Translations under genes and position numbers: made by a program
Part shown: positions 55,066 through 62,749 of the stretch, piece by piece
How the letters are laid out: the number at the start of each line of letters is the position of its first letter
How positions within the stretch are numbered: the first letter of the stretch is position 1
Assembly (NCBI RefSeq): GCF_015694735.1
Contig: NZ_JADQDP010000005.1
Location: forward strand, 124,001-188,000
Reading direction: 5' to 3'
Length of the DNA stretch: 64,000 nucleotides
Origin: Hymenobacter properus
Lineage (GTDB): Bacteria > Bacteroidota > Bacteroidia > Cytophagales > Hymenobacteraceae
Notes under the pieces: model-generated
The model's database searches: none
Told to the model about the DNA's origin: nothing
What the model saw: only the letters and a program-made list of their open reading frames with translations

Positions 55066-55527
55066 TTATTGTCCTTCCAACGCGTTCGAGCCGGTCACGC
55101 CGAGCTTGAATACGATGGGCAGGCTGGCCCGGATGGGCAGTTCGGGCTTCTTGAACTTCAGCAGGCGCACCACGCGCAGGGCCTCTTCGCCGGTGCCGCC
55201 GCCCAGCTGCTTCACAATGCGCATGTCCTGCATGGTGCCATCAGCATTCAGCTGGAAGCTGATGATGCACTGGCCCTGAATGCGGTTACGCTTGGCCATC
55301 ACGGGGTACTTCAGTTCCTTGCCAATGAATTCGTACATGGCCGCCTGGCCGCCTTCGTAGTACTCGGCCACGGGAATGGACTTGCCCACCGTGCCAATGC
55401 CGGTGCCTTGCTCCGTCTGAGACTTGGCCGGGGGCTGGGTGTTGGGGGTGGTTTGGGCCAGCGCCGGCGCGGCGGCGGCCAGCAGCAGGCCCAGGGCCAA
55501 CTGCGAAACGGAACGCATTTTCGTCAT
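55066..55527 (-). CDS. Secreted TonB C-terminal domain protein
   Basis: The 153-residue product has a signal peptide ending ALAQ (about 1-25) and a TonB_C-type domain (about 65-150: LKYPVMAKRNRIQGQCIISFQLNADGTM with the YP motif, EEALRVVRLLKFKKPELPI). It lacks the membrane anchor and Pro-rich spacer of classical TonB, so it is an exported single domain as often seen in Bacteroidota, not a full energy transducer. Partners are unknown. ATG 55527 and 55518 are both possible starts. It lies downstream of engB. Confidence 0.82.
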   Translation of the reverse strand: MTKMRSVSQLALGLLLAAAAPALAQTTPNTQPPAKSQTEQGTGIGTVGKSIPVAEYYEGGQAAMYEFIGKELKYPVMAKRNRIQGQCIISFQLNADGTMQDMRIVKQLGGGTGEEALRVVRLLKFKKPELPIRASLPIVFKLGVTGSNALEGQ

Positions 55528-55615
55528 GATAAAAAAGTGGGGGCGGGGAAATTAATAAAAGAAGTAGCTGCGGCCCATCGGGGGCCAAGCTGCGGTTGGC
55601 AATTTAGGGGCCAAT

Positions 55616-56236
55616 CTACGCATTGCTGGCGGCATCCTCCGTCCACTGCTGGTTCACCTCCGCAATAAAATTGAGCACCTCGTCGCGCCCCAGCCCCGTT
55701 TCGGCCGAGGTAAGGAAATGGCGGGGCAGTTCGTCCCAGCTTTCACCCATCTTTTTCAGGTAATCGGCCAACAGAGCCTTGGTCTGCGCCGTCGACTGCT
55801 TGTCGGCCTTCGTGAACACCATCACAAAAGGAATGCCTTCCTCGCCCAGTTTTTCCATGAATTCCAAATCCACGGCTTGCGGCGCGTGGCGCGAGTCGAT
55901 GAGCACGCACACACACATGAGGTTGGGCCGGTGCCGCAGGTAGTAATTAATCATGCGGGCCCATTCAGCGCGCGCCACCTTGCTTACTTTGGCGTAGCCA
56001 TAACCGGGTAAGTCCACCAAGTACCATTTATCATTGATGATAAAATGGTTAATTAATTGCGTTTTGCCCGGCGAGGACGAGGTTTTGGCTAATCCGTTGC
56101 GGCCGGTGAGCATATTAATTAAAGACGACTTCCCAACGTTGGAGCGCCCAATGAAAGCGTATTCGGGCAGCGTGGGGGCGGGGCATAGGTCGGCCCGCGA
56201 GTTGCTGGTTAAAAAGCGAGCATCGTTAATAATCAT
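55616..56236 (-). CDS. engB: Ribosome biogenesis GTPase EngB/YihA
   Basis: The 206-residue product is a small GTPase needed for 50S subunit assembly. G1 is FIGRSNVGKSSLINML, G2 includes SSSPGKTQ, G3 is LVDLPGYGYAKV, G4 is VFTKADKQ and G5 is TSAETGLG. ATG 56236 is chosen because a -7 box at 56273-56280 puts the transcription start below the alternative at 56275. Ile, Asn and Leu codons around 56010-56120 are AT-rich (several ATTAAT strings), unlike flanking genes. Confidence 0.93.
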   Translation of the reverse strand: MIINDARFLTSNSRADLCPAPTLPEYAFIGRSNVGKSSLINMLTGRNGLAKTSSSPGKTQLINHFIINDKWYLVDLPGYGYAKVSKVARAEWARMINYYLRHRPNLMCVCVLIDSRHAPQAVDLEFMEKLGEEGIPFVMVFTKADKQSTAQTKALLADYLKKMGESWDELPRHFLTSAETGLGRDEVLNFIAEVNQQWTEDAASNA

Positions 56237-56272
56237 GGGGCAGCGGCGTAAAGCAGGCTCGAAATAAAAGCC

Positions 56273-56280
56273 CAAAATTA
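56273..56280 (-). promoter_or_regulatory. -7 promoter box of engB
   Basis: The minus strand reads TAATTTTG, a perfect TAnnTTTG match, giving a start near 56268 and a leader of about 32 nt. Confidence 0.55.
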
Positions 56281-56673
56281 CGCCTGAATGCCAGGGAATG
56301 CCCGCCGAATAAAAATAGGCGAATGAATGGCTATTTCGGATGTGCCTCTATATTTGCGCGGCCTGCTTGCCAATTTAACGGGCCCTTGCCGCCGCATTCG
56401 ACCACCTGTAAATGGCCGACCCTTTGCCTGAAAGCGCTTTTCGCAAGCCAATTCCCTACCTTTGCCCGCCTCCCGTTGTCTGCACGACCAGGCCGGCGTG
56501 GGCAGTACGGCGCTTTCCTACGGTTACCTTCTGGGCATTTCGGCATTAAAGCCTAACCCTGGCTTAGAAAATCAGTATAAGCCCCAAATAAGTTCCTTGC
56601 ATCTGCCTTTCTGCGGCGCTGCCCTACTTACAAAAACCCTTCAGAACTCTCTTTTTTCTTAATCTCTCCTACA
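56281..56673 (+). other. Intergenic region with two promoter boxes before the PorE-like gene
   Basis: No gene is visible in these roughly 390 bases. Two perfect plus-strand -7 boxes are present, TATATTTG (56349-56356) and TACCTTTG (56457-56464). They predict leaders of about 310 and 205 nt. The long leader has no recognisable riboswitch or strong hairpin. Short open frames here lack homology. Confidence 0.5.
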
Positions 56674-58926
56674 ATGGACAACTTATCCAGAAGGTTACTG
56701 CAAGCGTCGTGCGCCGTTGCCCTCACCGCCGCCATCGCCACTCCGGCCGAGGCGCAAAGCACGCGCAAGGACCTCAAGACCGGCAACAAGTTCTTCGAGC
56801 AGGAAAATTACCGCGCCGCCATCCCGTATTACGAGAAGGTGCTGGCCAAAGACCCGAACAACGCCAAAGCGCTGTTTAACGCTGGTATTTCCTACATGTC
56901 GTTCGACAAGGAGAAGGCCAGCGACTATATTTACAAGGCTCAAAAGCTGAAGCCGAAGGTGTCGAAAGACGTGGAATACTGGCTCGGCCGGGTTGACCAC
57001 CTCAACTACAACTTCGACGAGGCCGTGGCCCACTTCCAGGCCTACAACGCCACGCTGAAAAAGAACGACCAGCGCAAGGAGGAAATCGCCCAGCTGATTA
57101 AGCACAGCCAGAACGCCAAGGTGCAGTTCAACTCGCCGAAGGACATCTTCGTGAAAAACCTGGGCCCGACGGTGAACACGCCTTACTCGGAGCACAGCCC
57201 GGTAATTTCGTCGGATGACAAGCTGCTCATCTTCACCTCGCGCGGCGAAAACGTGACGGGTGCTTCGGGCAAGCCCAGCGACAAGAAAAACAAAGCCATT
57301 GCCGCCGACGGCGAGTACTACGAAGATATCTTCGAAGCCACACGCGTGGACGACGAGAACTGGCAGAAGCCCCGCTCGCTGAGCGGCGTGCTGAACGGCA
57401 AAGGCCACGATGCCTCGATTCAGCTGTTCGACAACGACACCAAGCTGTTGATGTACCGCAACGACAACAACGGTGACATCTTCGTGTCGGACAAAAGCGG
57501 CGGCGACTGGTCGGCGCCCAAGCCGCTGAATGGCAACATCAACTCGAAGTCGTTCGAGTCGGATGCCTACATCACGCCTGACGGCAAAACCATCTACTTC
57601 TCGACGGGCAAGTACTCGGAGGACGGCACGCTGGACCTCTACTACAGCACCCGCACTGATGGCGGCGATTTTGGCCCGGCCAAGTCGCTGGGTGCTAACA
57701 TCAACACCAAGTACGACGACGACAGCCCGTACCTGAGCCGCGATGGCAAGACGTTGTACTTCTCGTCGCGTGGTCACAACACGATGGGTGGCTACGACAT
57801 CTTCAAATCGGAGTGGGACAGCGTGGGCCGCAAGTGGGGCGCTGCTCAGAACATGGGCTACCCCGTGAACACCCCGGACGATGACTCCTACTACCGCCTG
57901 AGCCCCGATGGCTCGTATGCCTACCTCAGCTCGTACCGCATCGGCGGCTACGGCGAGAAGGACATCTACACCATCAACTACATCAAGAACGCCAACATCA
58001 AAGGCAAGGTGTTCTCGGCGAAGGACAGCACGACGGTGATTCCGGGTGTGGAGCTGGTGTTCAGCGGCCAGCAGGCTGATAAAACTGCTCTGAGCTTCCG
58101 CGACATCTCCAAAACGGATGGTTCGTATCAGGTGGCTGTGCTGTCGGGTCGTACCTATCAGGTGGCTGTGAGCAAGGATGGCCGTCCGATTGAGACGCAG
58201 GAATTCCCGGTGCCGGTGTCGACCAACGACTCGACGACCATCGTGAAGAATTTCTACATCAACTACGTTGACACGACCCAGAACGAGTTCCTGCGGGCCC
58301 GCAACATCTACTTCGATACCGACAAGTACAAGCTGCGTCCGGAGTCGATTACCCGCCTGAACGAAATCTCGCAGTACCTGACGGCTAACGCCGGCATCAA
58401 CATCTCGATTGAGGGCCACTGCGACTCGCGCAACACCGACGAGTACAACATGGTACTCGGCCAGAACCGCGCGCAGGCTGCTTACAACTACCTGAAGAAG
58501 CAGGGCATTGCCGAGACCCGCATGAGCACCGTGAGCTACGGCGAGCGTCGTCCGGCAGCTCCGAACGATTCACCGGAGAACATGCAGCTTAACCGCCGCG
58601 ACGAGTTCAAGGCAGTGGGCGGCACGGGTGCTGGCATGATTGACAACTCGGGCGCCTCGGGCACCGGCGCAGGCTCGACTACGACCACCGGTACTTCGAC
58701 TACCACCACGACCGGAACCAGCGCGCCGCTGTCGCCTGGCAAGAGCAAGGTGAAAATGGCCGACGGCACCAAGGTGAAAACCAAGGTGGACGAGGATTCG
58801 GACAAAGTGAAAGTGAAGACCAAAGGCCCCGCCGGCGATACCAAAACCACCACCAAAAACGGTGAGCTGGAAGGCAAAGCCAAAGATGCCAACGGCGAAA
58901 AGACGAAAATCAAAGCCAAAAACTAA
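56674..58926 (+). CDS. PorE-like OmpA family protein (TPR, propeller, OmpA)
   Basis: The 750-residue product has a signal peptide ending EAQS and no lipobox. Domains are TPR repeats (about 30-130), a WD40-like/PD40 propeller (about 165-435: DGKTIYFSTGKYSEDG, DGKTLYFSSRGHNTMGGYDI), a carboxypeptidase-regulatory-like domain (about 443-530), and an OmpA peptidoglycan-binding domain (about 540-645: IYFDTDKYKLRPES, ISIEGHCDSR, NRAQAAYNYL). This order matches the type IX secretion component PorE. The last 100 residues are a Thr/Gly-rich linker and a Lys-rich end, beyond the usual PorE. PorE itself is a lipoprotein, so the assignment stays at family level. Confidence 0.85.
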   Translation: MDNLSRRLLQASCAVALTAAIATPAEAQSTRKDLKTGNKFFEQENYRAAIPYYEKVLAKDPNNAKALFNAGISYMSFDKEKASDYIYKAQKLKPKVSKDVEYWLGRVDHLNYNFDEAVAHFQAYNATLKKNDQRKEEIAQLIKHSQNAKVQFNSPKDIFVKNLGPTVNTPYSEHSPVISSDDKLLIFTSRGENVTGASGKPSDKKNKAIAADGEYYEDIFEATRVDDENWQKPRSLSGVLNGKGHDASIQLFDNDTKLLMYRNDNNGDIFVSDKSGGDWSAPKPLNGNINSKSFESDAYITPDGKTIYFSTGKYSEDGTLDLYYSTRTDGGDFGPAKSLGANINTKYDDDSPYLSRDGKTLYFSSRGHNTMGGYDIFKSEWDSVGRKWGAAQNMGYPVNTPDDDSYYRLSPDGSYAYLSSYRIGGYGEKDIYTINYIKNANIKGKVFSAKDSTTVIPGVELVFSGQQADKTALSFRDISKTDGSYQVAVLSGRTYQVAVSKDGRPIETQEFPVPVSTNDSTTIVKNFYINYVDTTQNEFLRARNIYFDTDKYKLRPESITRLNEISQYLTANAGINISIEGHCDSRNTDEYNMVLGQNRAQAAYNYLKKQGIAETRMSTVSYGERRPAAPNDSPENMQLNRRDEFKAVGGTGAGMIDNSGASGTGAGSTTTTGTSTTTTTGTSAPLSPGKSKVKMADGTKVKTKVDEDSDKVKVKTKGPAGDTKTTTKNGELEGKAKDANGEKTKIKAKN

Positions 58927-58950
58927 GCTAGGCTTGGTTTGAAATTCGGG

Positions 58951-58987
58951 AAGCGGGCCGGGCAATTTGTCCGGCCCGCTTTTTTTA
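58951..58987 (+). terminator. Terminator of the PorE-like gene
   Basis: AAGCGGGCCGG pairs with CCGGCCCGCTT around GCAATTTGT, followed by TTTTTT. Confidence 0.9.
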
Positions 58988-59100
58988 TCATTTTGATAGC
59001 GGTTTCGCCGAAAAGGGACCGTATTTGTTAACAATCCTACCCGGTTGGGCGTTGGGAGAAAGCAATTTTCCCGTTCCCGTACCGTTCTTTGTGCCCGCTT

Positions 59101-59829
59101 ATGGCCGTATTACCCTACAAAGACAATTCCGCCGATAAGAAATCGCAGGTTGCCCAGATGTTTAACTCCATCGCGGGCAAATACGATTTCCTCAACCACT
59201 TTCTCAGCGTGGGCACCGACATCTATTGGCGGCGCAAAGCGGTAGACGAACTCAAGGCGCTGCGTCCGGCGCGCATTCTCGACATTGCCACCGGCACCGC
59301 CGACTTCGCCATCGAAACGCTGCGTACTGCCGCGCCCGATGCGCAAGTGACGGGCGTGGACATTTCGGAAGGCATGCTGGAGGTGGGCCGCCGCAAGCTG
59401 GCCGCCAAAGGTCTCGGCAACCGCATTCAGCTGGAACTGGGCGACTCGGAAAACCTGCCGTTTGGCGATGGGGAGTTCGACGCGGTGACGGCCTCGTTTG
59501 GGGTACGCAACTTTGCGCATCTCGAAAAAGGGCTGGCCGAGATGCGGCGCGTGCTGCGGCCGGGCGGCAAGCTCGTGATACTGGAATTCAGCAAGCCCAC
59601 AGCGTTTCCGCTCAAGCAAGCTTATAATTTTTACTTCCGCCGGGTGCTGCCGGTTTTTGGCAAGCTTATTTCCAAAGACCAGTCGGCTTACACTTACCTG
59701 CCTGCTTCGGTGCAGGCATTTCCCGACGGCACCGACTTCTTGGCCATTCTGACCAAAGTCGGCTTTAAAGAACCTGCATGGCAACCCCTCACTTTCGGCA
59801 TCAGCTCCATCTACACGGCGCAGAAGTAA
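59101..59829 (+). CDS. menG: Demethylmenaquinone methyltransferase (UbiE/MenG)
   Basis: The 242-residue product is the SAM-dependent C-methyltransferase of the last menaquinone step. The N-terminal VAQMFNSIAGKYDFLNHFLS is the UbiE/COQ5 signature. Motif I is ILDIATGTADFAIE, followed by VTGVDISEGMLEVGRRK, FGVRNF and MRRVLRPGGKLVILEFS. Menaquinone rather than ubiquinone is expected in Bacteroidota. ATG 59101 fits the family start. The porT-like gene overlaps its 3' end. Confidence 0.94.
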   Translation: MAVLPYKDNSADKKSQVAQMFNSIAGKYDFLNHFLSVGTDIYWRRKAVDELKALRPARILDIATGTADFAIETLRTAAPDAQVTGVDISEGMLEVGRRKLAAKGLGNRIQLELGDSENLPFGDGEFDAVTASFGVRNFAHLEKGLAEMRRVLRPGGKLVILEFSKPTAFPLKQAYNFYFRRVLPVFGKLISKDQSAYTYLPASVQAFPDGTDFLAILTKVGFKEPAWQPLTFGISSIYTAQK

Positions 59830-60578
59830 AACGCCTGGCGTTGCTGGGCGCGCTGCTGCTGTTGCTGCCCACGTTGGCCCAGGCGCAGCGCCGGCCCCAG
59901 GCGCGCCCCCACCGCGGCAAGAACGGTACCCTCAAATCCATCACCGTGCAGAACCTGCCCTCGTACGACGAGCGGTGGTTTCACCCGGGCATGTACGTGG
60001 CGCTCACCAATTCGCGCTTCAACGTGGAGCAGTCGGCGCAGTACGTGGCCCGGCAGAATGTATCGGCCAATGCCATTAACAGCCCCAGCCTGGGGGTCGG
60101 CTTCATTGGCGACGCGCGCATTGGCGGACCGCACTCCCCGTTTATTTTTCGGTTTGCGCCTGGCGTGAGCTTTCTGACGCGCAAGGTCGAATTTAAGCCG
60201 CACGGCTATCAAACCGACACCGTTTATACGCAAGACGTGACGGCGACGGTGGTGCAGTTCCCGCTGTTGCTCAAGTACCAGTCGGACCGGCGGCGCAACG
60301 CGCGCATGTACATGATTGCGGGCATCAGCCCCAGCGTGACGGCCAGCAGCCGCCGCAACGACCCGCTGCGCAACCAGCTGCGGGCCGTGAGCAGCGACCT
60401 GACGCTTGAATATGGCGTGGGGCTGGATTTGTTTTACCCGCTGTTCAAACTGGCGCCGGAAGTACGCTTTTCACACGGGCTGAAGAACCTGCTGACGCCG
60501 CACAACGATTTTTACAGCAACAGCCTGCAAAGCCTGAGCACCAATTCGGTGACGCTGTATATCAATATTCAGAACTAA
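59778..60578 (+). CDS. porT: PorT-like outer-membrane protein (type IX secretion)
   Basis: The product, 266 residues from ATG 59778, has a long n-region and hydrophobic signal (LALLGALLLLLPTLAQA). A predicted eight-strand outer-membrane barrel follows (GMYVALTNSRFNVEQS, LGVGFIGDARIGGPHSPFIFRFAPGVSFL, FPLLLKYQSDRR, YGVGLDLFYPLFKLAPEVRFSHGLKNLL). Sequence pattern and place directly after ubiE/menG are as for PorT/SprT in other Bacteroidota. The start overlaps menG by 52 nt; TTG 59841 is the alternative but would remove the basic n-region. The terminal SVTLYINIQ completes the last strand. Confidence 0.82.
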   Translation: MATPHFRHQLHLHGAEVKRLALLGALLLLLPTLAQAQRRPQARPHRGKNGTLKSITVQNLPSYDERWFHPGMYVALTNSRFNVEQSAQYVARQNVSANAINSPSLGVGFIGDARIGGPHSPFIFRFAPGVSFLTRKVEFKPHGYQTDTVYTQDVTATVVQFPLLLKYQSDRRRNARMYMIAGISPSVTASSRRNDPLRNQLRAVSSDLTLEYGVGLDLFYPLFKLAPEVRFSHGLKNLLTPHNDFYSNSLQSLSTNSVTLYINIQN

Positions 60579-60680
60579 GTGAGGTGGGGAAATGGGGAGG
60601 TAGGGAGTTTGATGTTCTGCCTGTGCAGTTAGCGCAGTTAAAACCTCAGACTCTCCATCTCCCCATTTCAATACCCCACT
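60579..60680. repeat. Word-type inverted repeat between porT and an SDR gene
   Basis: An 11-bp perfect core GAAATGGGGAG (60589-60599) and complement (60659-60669) lie within imperfect 30-nt arms built of AGGTGGGGA/AATGGGGAGG words. The left arm starts at the porT stop; the right arm ends 10 nt before the next start codon. Confidence 0.7.
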
Positions 60681-60690
60681 CATTCATCCT

Positions 60691-61437
60691 ATGAAAACAG
60701 CCTTTATTACCGGCGCTTCATCGGGCATCGGCCGGGCCACCGCCGTGGCCCTGGCGGGCGCGGGCTTTCAATTGGTGGTGACGGGCCGGCGCCGCGAGCG
60801 GCTAGACGAGCTGGCGGCGCAACTGGCACCGGTGCCGGTGCACGTGCTGGCGTTTGACGTGCGCGACCGGGCCGCTGTAGAGGCAGCTGTGGCCACATTA
60901 CCGGAGGAACTACGCGCCCCCGATGTGCTGGTAAACAACGCTGGTGGTGCCCACGGACTTAACCCCATTCAGGCCGGCGACCCTCAGGACTGGGACCAGA
61001 TGCTGGATGCCAACGTGCGCGGCCTGCTGAACGTGACTCACGCCTTGCTGCCGGGCATGACAGCCCGCCAAACCGGGTTCATCGTGAACGTGGGCTCCAT
61101 TGCGGGGCAGGAGGCTTACGCCAACGGCAACGTGTACTGCGCTACTAAAGCTGCCGTGCAGATGCTCACCAAAACCATGCGGCTCGACCTGCTGCCCACC
61201 GGCGTGCGCGTAGCTGAGGTGAACCCTGGCGCCGTAGAAACCGAGTTTTCGCAAGTCCGCTTTAAGGGCGACGAGGCGCGGGCGGCCAAGGTGTATGAAG
61301 GATTTGAACCGCTTAAAGCGGAGGATGTGGCCGACGTCATCGTGTTTATGGTGACGCGGCCGCCGCACGTCACCATTGCCGAGGTGCTGGTGCTGGCTGG
61401 CGCGCAGGGCGCTGCTACGACGATTGCCCGGAAATAG
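60691..61437 (+). CDS. SDR family oxidoreductase (YdfG-like)
   Basis: The 248-residue product is a classical short-chain dehydrogenase. It has FITGASSGIGRATAVALAGAG, Arg-rich VVTGRRRERL for NADP, VLVNNAGGAHGLNPIQ, catalytic Ser in VNVGSIAGQEAY, Tyr/Lys in VYCATKAAVQ, and VRVAEVNPGAVETEFSQVRF. The pattern with NAGGAHGLNPI is that of YdfG-type 3-hydroxy acid (serine/L-allo-threonine) dehydrogenases. The last 23 nt overlap the convergent esterase gene. Confidence 0.92.
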   Translation: MKTAFITGASSGIGRATAVALAGAGFQLVVTGRRRERLDELAAQLAPVPVHVLAFDVRDRAAVEAAVATLPEELRAPDVLVNNAGGAHGLNPIQAGDPQDWDQMLDANVRGLLNVTHALLPGMTARQTGFIVNVGSIAGQEAYANGNVYCATKAAVQMLTKTMRLDLLPTGVRVAEVNPGAVETEFSQVRFKGDEARAAKVYEGFEPLKAEDVADVIVFMVTRPPHVTIAEVLVLAGAQGAATTIARK

Positions 61438-62080
61438 GAAGGGCCAAGCGGCGAAGAACGGCTTGGTTGAGCTCGTGCTGGCCTTCGAACCGAATGACTT
61501 GGGGCTGGCCCCTCAGCGCCTGCAACAGGCCTTCCTGATGCGCCACCTGCTCATCAGAGATGTAGCTGTCGGCGTTGCCTACTACCAAGTGCAAAGGCAG
61601 GTTGGTGAGTAGGCGCGTGGCATCTTCCTGCGGAATGTCTTCCGGAAAATTACCAGCCCAAAGAATGAGGCGGGCCGGGCGAAAAGCAGCTTGCACCAGC
61701 CAGCGGCTCACGGTGGCTGTTCCCTGCGAAAACCCCATTACGGTTATTTCAACGCTGGGTGAACATGCCGCCAGGGCTTTTTCGGCTAGTTGGTTCAGGA
61801 AGCCGATATGGTCTGCGATTTCGTGCAGGCGGTCGTCGCGCGTCATCCAGCTGGCGCCCACGCGGCCGCTACTGCCGCTCAGGTAGAAGCGGGAAAGCCC
61901 CTCGGGTGCGATGACGACGGTGTGCGGTTCGGCCTCGGCGAGGAAGGCGAAATGACGGATGAAATAGGCAGCCAATTGGCCGTAGCCGTGGCAGACAATC
62001 CAGACACGCTTCGTTGCACCAGATAACTCGCCTAGCTGTTGGTAGCGCGCGGTGCGGGCAACGGTGAGGTGGCGTTCCAT
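61415..62080 (-). CDS. Alpha/beta hydrolase (phospholipase/carboxylesterase-like)
   Basis: The 221-residue product is a serine hydrolase similar to the phospholipase/carboxylesterase group. The nucleophile Ser lies in VMGFSQGTATVSRW (GxSxG variant GFSQG), the acid Asp probably in VVGNADSYIS, and His in FEGQHELNQAV. VWIVCHGYGQLAAYF provides the oxyanion region. It is cytosolic with no signal. It lies 5 nt downstream of cytidine deaminase and overlaps the 3' end of the facing SDR gene by 23 bp. The substrate is unknown. Confidence 0.86.
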   Translation of the reverse strand: MERHLTVARTARYQQLGELSGATKRVWIVCHGYGQLAAYFIRHFAFLAEAEPHTVVIAPEGLSRFYLSGSSGRVGASWMTRDDRLHEIADHIGFLNQLAEKALAACSPSVEITVMGFSQGTATVSRWLVQAAFRPARLILWAGNFPEDIPQEDATRLLTNLPLHLVVGNADSYISDEQVAHQEGLLQALRGQPQVIRFEGQHELNQAVLRRLALPISGQSS

Positions 62081-62085
62081 GCGAG

Positions 62086-62583
62086 CTAGGCTGGGGGCAG
62101 GTCGTCGGCCGAGAAATTGAATGGCATCAGCGCGGCCAAGGTGCTAAAGCGCAGGATGGTGCCTGTGCGGCTGGGCAGCAACAGCGGAATGGCCTGGCCC
62201 TGCCGACTTTCATATTCGAGCATGACCTGGCGGCAGGCGCCACAGGGCAGGGCGGGGCCGAATTCGCCTTGGCTGGGCCGGGCAGCCACTGCCATGCCCA
62301 CAATGGCCGGGTGGCCGGGGTGGTTGGCCGCTAGGCCAAACAAGGCCGTGCGCTCGGCGCAGAGGCCGGAGGGGTAGGCCGCGTTTTCCTGGTTGGTGCC
62401 CCGGAAAACGGTGCCGTCGGCTAGCAAGAGTGCAGCGCCTACGTGGAAGCCAGAATAGGGGGCGTAGGCGTGGGCGGTGGCGTCGCGGGCCGCTTGCCAG
62501 GTGGCTTGTTCGGCAGGGGAGAGGTCGGTGGCGGAGTCCAGCTCTTCGTAGGTCAAAAGCTGCTGGCGGGAATGGCGGGCCAT
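62086..62583 (-). CDS. cdd: Cytidine deaminase
   Basis: The 165-residue product deaminates cytidine and deoxycytidine. The zinc site is formed by LCAERTALFGLAA (Cys and catalytic Glu) and PCGACRQVMLEYE (two Cys), the homotetrameric all-Cys type. FHVGAALLLADGTVFRGTNQENAAYPSG is the conserved substrate loop. An N-terminal extension of about 35 residues precedes the core. A TACCTTCG box on the minus strand (62612-62605) gives a leader of about 17 nt. The esterase gene is next in the operon. Confidence 0.94.
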   Translation of the reverse strand: MARHSRQQLLTYEELDSATDLSPAEQATWQAARDATAHAYAPYSGFHVGAALLLADGTVFRGTNQENAAYPSGLCAERTALFGLAANHPGHPAIVGMAVAARPSQGEFGPALPCGACRQVMLEYESRQGQAIPLLLPSRTGTILRFSTLAALMPFNFSADDLPPA

Positions 62584-62604
62584 GCGGGCGGGATTAGGGG
62601 GCGG

Positions 62605-62612
62605 CGAAGGTA
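62605..62612 (-). promoter_or_regulatory. -7 promoter box of cdd
   Basis: The minus strand reads TACCTTCG, the same variant as the chemosensory and cyclophilin boxes, with a start near 62600. Confidence 0.45.
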
Positions 62613-62621
62613 ATCAAAGAA

Positions 62622-62745
62622 GACGGGATAAGGGATAGGGAAAAAGAAATTGGGAGCAAGGGGCATTAGACTTGGTGTTTCAGGTGTAAACATGCTCACT
62701 AAATCGCCCTGTACCCTGTCCCTTGTTCCGTATTCCCCATATTTA
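62622..62745. repeat. Word-type imperfect inverted repeat before the saccharopine dehydrogenase gene
   Basis: GGGATAAGGGATAGGGAAAA on the left resembles the complement of the right side (GGAACAAGGGACAGGGTACA). The arms are imperfect but share the iterated GGGATA/GGGACA word pattern. It fills the space between divergent cdd and the next gene. Confidence 0.5.
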
Positions 62746-62749
62746 CCCC

